Positions 36,701 to 64,000 of a DNA stretch of 64,000 bases are shown here, piece by piece. Under the pieces are notes generated by a model. That model had not been told where the DNA came from. It saw nothing but the letters and a program-made list of their open reading frames with translations, and ran no database searches. Source of the stretch: Rapana venosa (Eukaryota > Mollusca > Gastropoda > Neogastropoda > Muricidae). Location of the stretch: the NCBI GenBank assembly GCA_028751875.1, contig CM054134.1, positions 42,094,938 through 42,158,937 of the forward strand, written 5' to 3'. A program made the translations under genes and the position numbers. Numbering within the stretch: position 1 is the stretch's first letter; every line of letters begins with the position of its first letter.

Positions 36701-39245
36701 ACAAAAAAGATATGTACATGCCATTAAACATGAAATACAAAAGAATTACTCCAAAGAACACTTGTGATATTATAATGAAAACAATCCCAATAAAAAGCAT
36801 ATGAAATGAATAAAAATGAAAAGTATAACCTAGACAAGAGGGGGGAAATGCTTTCGGCTGATTGCCTGAGAATATATCCCTTCTGGCTTTTTCCCTAAAC
36901 CTCAAAACCCAAGAAGCATAACAGAAATACAACAAGGGGATGAGGGTTGGAGCAGAACCATTCAATGAGAAATGAACCAAAAACCAGAGTGAGGGCGGAA
37001 AAAAATAAAATCAAAATAAAACCAAAAGTTTAATGTCTTTTCTTTCTTTTTCCAGACCCCTTTAACCCCTCAGAGACCAAGGTGTATAGCAAGCTGAAAA
37101 TATAAACTGTGGGTGGAAAATGTAACAGAAATGTGAAGACATTTGAGTGATAAGGAGGCAACAACACAGGCTTAACACAATTCTTCCAGGCAGTGAGAAA
37201 AGAGTGCTACTTGGCTGTGTGTATGTGCATGTACGTGTTTGTGTGAGTGAGTGTGAGTGCGTGTGTTCATGACAACGTGTTCTCTAGTCTTGTACACTGC
37301 TTTATCTAAACTCAACAACCACAAGGTACATTTCATACAAATTTAAAGCATCTCAAAACATGCCCAAAATTTTTATACCAGCAACAGGTTTTTTTCCCTT
37401 AAGTAACTTCACATAACTATGCTTTTTGCCTAGGCTATCTTATTTTTCAACTATGAATCTCTTTCAGTCTCTGCTGAACAAAAGATACTAACCGACTTAA
37501 CAGCACAAGTGAGGAAATAATTGTGATCAAATGATTTTACCATGCAAAAGGTTTGATTACTGCAATATTACTTCTTCAAGCAGCTTTCTTTTTGTTAATG
37601 ATTTATTCTATTAATTTTTTACATGTTCCTCTTATTCTTGCTGATTTGATGAAATGTACCATGCCTATGCAAGTATGTCATATGATTAGACAAAACATCA
37701 ATCTATTCCTTGATGCAGAATTTTAGTAGTTCCTTTCTCCACTGCCCCAAAAGGAGGAAACAGGTATGCTTTCTTTTATGCCTCTTTTTGTCTTTACACT
37801 GTCACCCCACGCTGCCCCCATTTTCGTCTTTTTTTCCCCCTGTTTGTTTATACATTTTATTTCATAAACTGCATTAATGGAATAGTCTAGGAAATAAACA
37901 GCACAAACAAAAACAAAAGGACAGAAAGAGATCAATGAAATAAATAGACATGTACATATACACCAAATAACTGAAGTAATAGTTCAAGATTGAAAAGAAA
38001 ATGTAAATTTGCCCCAGTAAAATCATGACTGTTACCAAAATACATAAAACTACTTATTGTTTTCTTATTTCCCCCCTCTTGCTTACTTTTCTGTATCCTT
38101 GAGATAATACACATGGTAATGTTACTGTACTGTCAATACACGTGGCAATGTTACTGTACTGTCCGTCTCCAAATCCAACCAGAAATACTCATGAATGCAC
38201 AGACCTTTTACTTTCTCCATGTTTTTCCAATATGCCCCCCCGAATTAAAAAAAAAGTAATAAAAAACTCAATTGCTTAAAATACTGATGGATATGTTCTT
38301 TGCACCTCCATGCTTAAAATGTTGAACAGTCCAAACCGCATCTTCTTACCTTTTACACCTGACATATTTTAATAAGAGGAATATGCCCACAATCATTATT
38401 AAGCTATCTGACAGACTAAAGGAAACCAAGGAGGAAAAAAATAAAAGCATTGATGATTTGGCAAGATTCTTTACACATAACACCACAAAGAAAACAAGTT
38501 GTCAGCAAAATAAAGTGAGCAGATGGTAGTGCCTGTGACTAACAGGGAGCCATCCACCTGAGCTGATAAACATGAACTCCTGGCATACACTGCGCTCCAA
38601 TCCTCCATCTCCTGGCGAAGTAAGCTTGCTTTCCACGCTACCCCTACCCACAGCAAGCACACCATGCACATGGAGCTAGAACCAGGACTGACGCAGAGTA
38701 CCCACAATCACGCACTGACACTCTTTACACGCTACTCAACCCACACCGGGTGAAGAGCCAGCGAACTAGGAGACTCTTTAACTCACGCCATCCTTTTGGG
38801 CTGCCCATTTCGCCAGCCCTCTCCCTCTGGGTGCCACTGGAAGCCACATCTTGAATTCCAAATCCAGTTCTGCTTTTTTCCCTCCAAATTCAGTTCCCTT
38901 TGTCTGTGCAATGCTTAAGACGCAGTCTTGTTAGACAGCTTCTACTCCTGCTCCAAGGTGCCCCTCCTCCTCTAAACAATCCAGAACCTGAAACTCCTGT
39001 ACATCTCCTTGTTTTTTCTTTAACTTTTCTTTCTTCCATTTCCAGACTGAGAGAGGAGGATGGCTTCCTTAACTGCCATGCCCATCCCTTGCCACCTTAA
39101 CTGCCATGCCCATCCCTTGCCAAATTGTGCTAGGTAGCACCAATATCAATCAATCCCAAGTCCCGCATTTCCCCATCACTGTGTTGTGCAGACAATATTG
39201 AGGAGACATTGCCACATACTGACTAGTTCAGATACCTGAGGAGCT

Positions 39246-60401
<21,156 letters not shown>

Positions 60402-60404
60402 CTG

Positions 60405-61045
60405 TAAACATAATACTTTCATCTGTATTCTGACATTTAGCATAGCTAACAACACTGAACATCATCATGACTAATGTTCAAAAGCATCCTAAACTGCAAA
60501 TAAGCTGGTCTTATCAAATCACATCAGAAAGAACACACATATAACCTGGATACCATTTTGTTTGATTAATTAAAAGACAAATGAAAGAATGATCACATAT
60601 AATAAAACCAGAAATTAAACTTTACTTTTAATATGAACAAATTGGACAAAGTCTTTTGTTTCCAATCAAAAGCTGTCAGTAAAAACTTCATATGTAGCCC
60701 TGAGGTAAATAATACAGAACACAAATTCCTCCTATACCCCTCCTTTGCCATGTGAACACAAGGGGGCAAACAATGTGCAAAAATATATAAACATTTATTT
60801 TAGATTTGAGCTTTACCTATCTTGAATACATAACACAAAATGAACAATGAGATACTGAAGCAATCTGGTTATGAATTACGAGTTCTTTTTTACTTTGAAA
60901 TCCTGTGCTTGATTTTTATATTAACTTATTTTTCATTCCACAATTTTTCCTCAATTCTTCAGTTTCAAAACAATCTACACTGCTATGGCAAGGATTTGGT
61001 TACTGCAACTCTCTCCATACTGCATTGATTGAACTGAATACCACT
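60405..61045. other. Upstream LARP4 intron, no exon found
   Basis: No minus-strand sequence resembling the first half of a La motif was seen. Confidence 0.5.
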
Positions 61046-61047
61046 TT

Positions 61048-61262
61048 CAGTCATGATACATTTCTCTGCGTGAAATTCAGGCTGCTCACCAGAAAAGCAG
61101 CCCCATTCTTCTTTTTCTTTCTTTGTTTCCCTATCATGGTGGGTTTTTTCTATACCTATACCATTTTGCCACCTGTGACAACTCTCTTGTTCCCCTGGGT
61201 TCTTTTACCTGAACTAAATGCGTGTTGCACAGGGTCCTCAGTTTATCGTCTCACCTGAAAGA
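61048..61262 (-). mobile_element. SINE-B copy, 5' truncated
   Basis: Plus strand: acatttctctgcgtgaaatt, caggctgctc, tttgtttccctatcatggtg, ttttgccacctgtgacaact, gttcttttacctgaactaaa, gtttatcgtctcacctgaaa. Aligns with 29455-29690; the tRNA-like head is missing. Confidence 0.82.
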
Positions 61263-61489
61263 CTACAAACCTACCTACCCCAGCAAATGAAAAATAGTAA
61301 TTGAACTAGCCAAAAATAGTATTTTGACAGCAAACATAGTATTCACAATCTTTCTTGCTCTCAATGTATTCTTATAATCATCGTTTATTTGGTGGTTCCA
61401 ATTATGGCTTTGGTCTCTTTGCAGCGCTCTGCTTTTATGAAGAAGAGTGTGTTTTCAGAAAACTTGCCATCTTCAACTTGTATATAAGT

Positions 61490-61492
<3 letters not shown>

Positions 61493-61539
<47 letters not shown>

Positions 61540-61625
61540 GAGAGAAGAGAGAGGAGGATGTGTGTGTGTGTGGTAATAATAATGTATGGAATTTATATAG
61601 CACTGAATCTTGTAGGTGTCTGTAA
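61493..61625 (+). repeat. (GA)n(TG)n followed by a LINE 3'-end motif copy
   Basis: GA 61493-61556, TG 61558-61572, then taataataatgtatggaatt, tatatagcactgaatcttgt, the inverse of 62827-62876 at the 3' end of the LINE there. Confidence 0.7.
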
Positions 61626-62127
61626 AAATTTTTGAGGACCTCAGAAGGACCTTCAAAAAATCATTTAATTCAAACAAAGTTCAGAAAGTTTAAAGCTGAA
61701 AATAATATTTTCAGCTATTTTATGTTATCTTCATAAGAAATCAATAATTTTGCTGCAATTAATCCCAAAATAAAATTTGACTCAAGAGTATTCCTATAGC
61801 ATAGAATGCTACACACTAAGTGATCATGAAAGCTCACCTGTCCATTCATTGTATCTTTGCTTCTCAAATTCTAAATAAGTTTAGAGCTCTGTGAGTGTCA
61901 CCCCCCCCCCCCCCTCTTCCCCTTTATCAGAACACTGTTTTCAATACCATGTGCCTACCCAGTGATAAACAAAGCAAAGTTTCACCCCACTGGGTAACAG
62001 GGTGGAGGGTGAGGAGATGGGTAGTGGGGAGGAAGGAAGGCTGACAGTACCACTAAGGGCACAGATTTTCACATTACAAGGGCTGCGACAGTGGATACAA
62101 ACAATTTCTGTAAGCAAATAGAGAACA

Positions 62128-62147
62128 CTGTGTGTGTGTGTGTGTGT

Positions 62148-62185
<38 letters not shown>

Positions 62186-62346
62186 ATGATGGAAAGAGAG
62201 GAGAGAGAGAGAGAAGAGGAGAGAGAGAGAGAGAGAGAGAGAGGAGAGGAGAGATAAGTATGTGTGTGTTTGAGAGAGGAGAGAGGGAGAGGGAGGGCAA
62301 GAAAGTGCACGTGTGTGTGAGAAAGAGAGAAAGAGTGCATGTGTGT

Positions 62347-62436
<90 letters not shown>
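62128..62436. repeat. (TG)n and (GA)n array
   Basis: TG 62128-62183, then GA with GGA, GT and other interruptions to 62436. The long Ser/Leu open frame on the minus strand is an artefact. Confidence 0.95.
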
Positions 62437-62438
<2 letters not shown>

Positions 62439-62520
62439 ACTCGAACTCGATTTATTCACAAAAAGGCCATTGGCCCATACATGAAGGGGGTTGCCGAACT
62501 GCTTAGTATTTTGGTGGGGG
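62437..62520 (-). repeat. R5-like dispersed repeat after GA array, copy 3
   Basis: caactcgaactcgatttatt, aaaaggccattggccca, tacatgaaggggg; parallels 63858-63930 after the next GA array. Confidence 0.5.
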
Positions 62521-62706
62521 TAAAAGCAATAGTAATAATAACAATATAGTAATAGTAATGACAACATGTTACTGTATAACAAAAAGTCAGCTACAAAAAT
62601 ATGACTAAGGATAACAATATCTCTCTTATTTCCTACCTGAGACTTTCCCCCCACATATCTGTCCCTAATTTTCAACAGCATCTTTCACCGTCTAAGTGTT
62701 GTTCCG

Positions 62707-62740
62707 TGTGTGTGTGTGTGTGTGTGTGTGCGTGCGTAGT
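62707..62740. repeat. (TG)n microsatellite
   Basis: TG run then gcgtgcgtagtgcgcgcgca. Confidence 0.9.
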
Positions 62741-62814
62741 GCGCGCGCATGGATTTCTCATTATGTTTAAGGAGAGTTGCATGCCTGTAAATGATTGAGT
62801 GCAAGCGCTTCGAT

Positions 62815-63469
62815 TTGTTTGTTTTTTACAAGATTCAGCGCTATATAAATTCCATATATTATTATTATTATTATTCTGAAAGCTTTACGCAAATATAAAG
62901 TGAGGCTGCGCACAACCTCAGGATGACTTGATGCCAGGAGTAAACAGAGTCTAAATAAATAAGGCTGTCTACTATATTTAACAGGGATGTAGTTCTGCCT
63001 AACATCCTCTAATACTGGACAGCACAACACAAAATGTACTTCATCCTCCTCTGCTTGCTTACATAATGGGCATAGCAGCCTGAGGTCGTCAATATCATGT
63101 TCTCTGTATCTGAATTTATGACCATTTATATCTGATACACCAAGTCTAAACTTAGACATAATTTTTTCAAATGTATATCCATATCAAGTTTTAGATAAGG
63201 TTTGACATCATGCGAACTTATAAATTGTATGTACATTTGAAATCTTTCACTGTTTTGTATATGATCACTCCATTGCTGCCATCGGCAGTCAATCAATCTT
63301 TGCCTGAAAGCGTTAATAAACTCTCTACAATTTCCGACTCCTTGACTGAGCCAAACAAATCCAAACCCGAGTTCACACAAACAGGTACGTATTTGTGTCG
63401 CCCAGTTATTTTTCCCTTTGACATCTAGATTATAAAGCATCTTGTAGGATTTAAAAGGTAGCCTGCTCT
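62815..63469 (-). mobile_element. 5'-truncated LINE: ORF C-terminus and 3' end
   Basis: Minus strand: KMLYNLDVKGKNNWATQIR, FVWLSQGVGNCREFI, QRLIDCRWQQWSDHI, then after a 1-nt frameshift in an A run (about 63162-63167) MSKFRLGVSDINGHKFRYRE, LCPLCKQAEEDEVHFVLCCP (a CX2CX8HX3-4C knuckle) and LLASSHPEVVRSL. It ends in an (AAT)n tract (about 62858-62876). Truncation at the 5' side against a GA array and a microsatellite-like tail fit target-primed reverse transcription. The clade was not determined; inactive. Confidence 0.88.
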
Positions 63470-63482
63470 CATTGAGAGAGAG

Positions 63483-63545
<63 letters not shown>

Positions 63546-63663
63546 AGAGAGAGAGAATGTGTGTGTGAGAGAGATTGAGAGAAGGTGTGTGGGGAGCGAG
63601 GGAGAGAGGGGGAGAGGAGAGAGAGAGAGTGGGTGTGAGTGTGTGAGTGGGTGTGGGAGGGAG

Positions 63664-63702
<39 letters not shown>

Positions 63703-63857
63703 AGATGAGAGAGAGAGAGGAGAAGGATGGGAGAGAGAGAGAGAGAGAGAGGTGCATGAATGTGTGAGTGAGAGAGAGAGAAAGTGTGTGTGTTTGAGAG
63801 AGGGAGAGAGAGAGAAAGTGTGTGTGTGTGTGTGTGTGTGTGTGAGCGAGAGAGAGA
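63470..63857. repeat. (GA)n/(TG)n mosaic array
   Basis: Interrupted GA and TG blocks. The long Ser/Leu/His open frames across it are artefacts. Confidence 0.95.
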
Positions 63858-63930
63858 GAACTCTGAACTGGTTTAATGGTACATCGGCCTTAGGCCACAA
63901 TACACCAGGTGAGGGGGGACAGGGATGTGA
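63858..63930 (-). repeat. R5-like dispersed repeat after GA array, copy 4
   Basis: agaactctgaactggtttaa, cggccttaggccacaataca, aggtgagggggga; similar to 62437-62520. Confidence 0.5.
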
Positions 63931-64000
63931 GTGCAATGAAAAATGGAAGCATAGGATAAACTTCACACATACTATAGCAATGAAAAATGAAAGCATGGGA

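Larger units (their letters stand above)
22100..39245 (-). other. AT-rich, microsatellite-poor block downstream of LARP4 stop; possible long 3' UTR
   Basis: No credible coding region on either strand. Compared with the flanks it has almost no long dinucleotide arrays and few SINEs, and is A/T rich. Read on the minus strand it has many AATAAA-type signals (for example about 21716-21722, 23656 and 36485) and TGTATATA-like Pumilio-type sites (about 29052 and 32102). These could mark one or several poly(A) sites of LARP4, but 17 kb would be very long. It contains SINE-B copies, a possible mini-MITE at 33607-33755 and a C/A tract at 31094-31120. Transcript extent is inference only. Confidence 0.35.

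Noticed and set aside
61941..62681. 246-codon minus-strand open frame
   Set aside because: Almost entirely Ser/Leu and Thr/His dipeptides from translated GA and TG arrays.
63469..63996. 175-codon minus-strand open frame
   Set aside because: Translation of the GA/TG mosaic; no domain and no splice context.
60402..64000. Upstream LARP4 exon for the first half of the La motif
   Set aside because: No FYFSR-like coding segment with splice sites was found; assumed to lie outside the window.

Overview
This window is eukaryotic nuclear DNA, most likely from a lophotrochozoan and probably a gastropod mollusc. The signs are long (GA)n, (CA)n and (TA)n tracts, unusually long G/C homopolymers, many short tRNA-derived SINEs, decayed LINE 3' ends, and one intron-rich gene with consensus gt/ag splice sites. 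The species assignment is inference from repeat style. Nothing prokaryotic or viral was seen.

The only protein-coding gene I can support lies on the minus strand. Twelve exons between 60401 and 39246 join in phase without an internal stop. They encode 713 residues of a La-related protein 4/4B (LARP4) orthologue: the second half of the La motif, the RRM-like domain, a Q/P/S/T-rich middle, and the conserved C-terminal FELEPTDFPSL and LSYAQVARK segments. Exons for the N-terminus and first half of the La motif were not found up to position 64000 and should lie beyond the right edge. Downstream of the stop, about 22.1-39.2 kb is an AT-rich block poor in microsatellites; it may be a very long 3' UTR or plain intergenic DNA.

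Region by region: 1-22 kb is intergenic and repeat-dense, with microsatellites, SINE copies, two LINE C-terminal fragments, a roughly 29-copy 32-bp minisatellite (18.66-19.59 kb) and a SINE-like element with a 5S-rRNA-like segment (20.2-20.48 kb). 22.1-39.2 kb is the AT-rich block, holding one full tRNA-derived SINE and a possible 149-bp TTAA-flanked mini-element. 39.2-60.4 kb is LARP4. Its introns carry four members of a nonautonomous element with TTAA flanks and CCCTAG-type ends, as in piggyBac, plus more SINEs and small tandem repeats, two of which have duplicated 3' splice sites. 60.4-64 kb holds a truncated SINE, large GA/TG arrays and a 5'-truncated LINE 3' end.

The most interesting signals are the piggyBac-like MITE family with subterminal palindromes and a possible transposase remnant, the duplicated splice acceptors in LARP4, a central domain shared by two SINE families with different 3' tails, and GA-tract-associated dispersed repeats.
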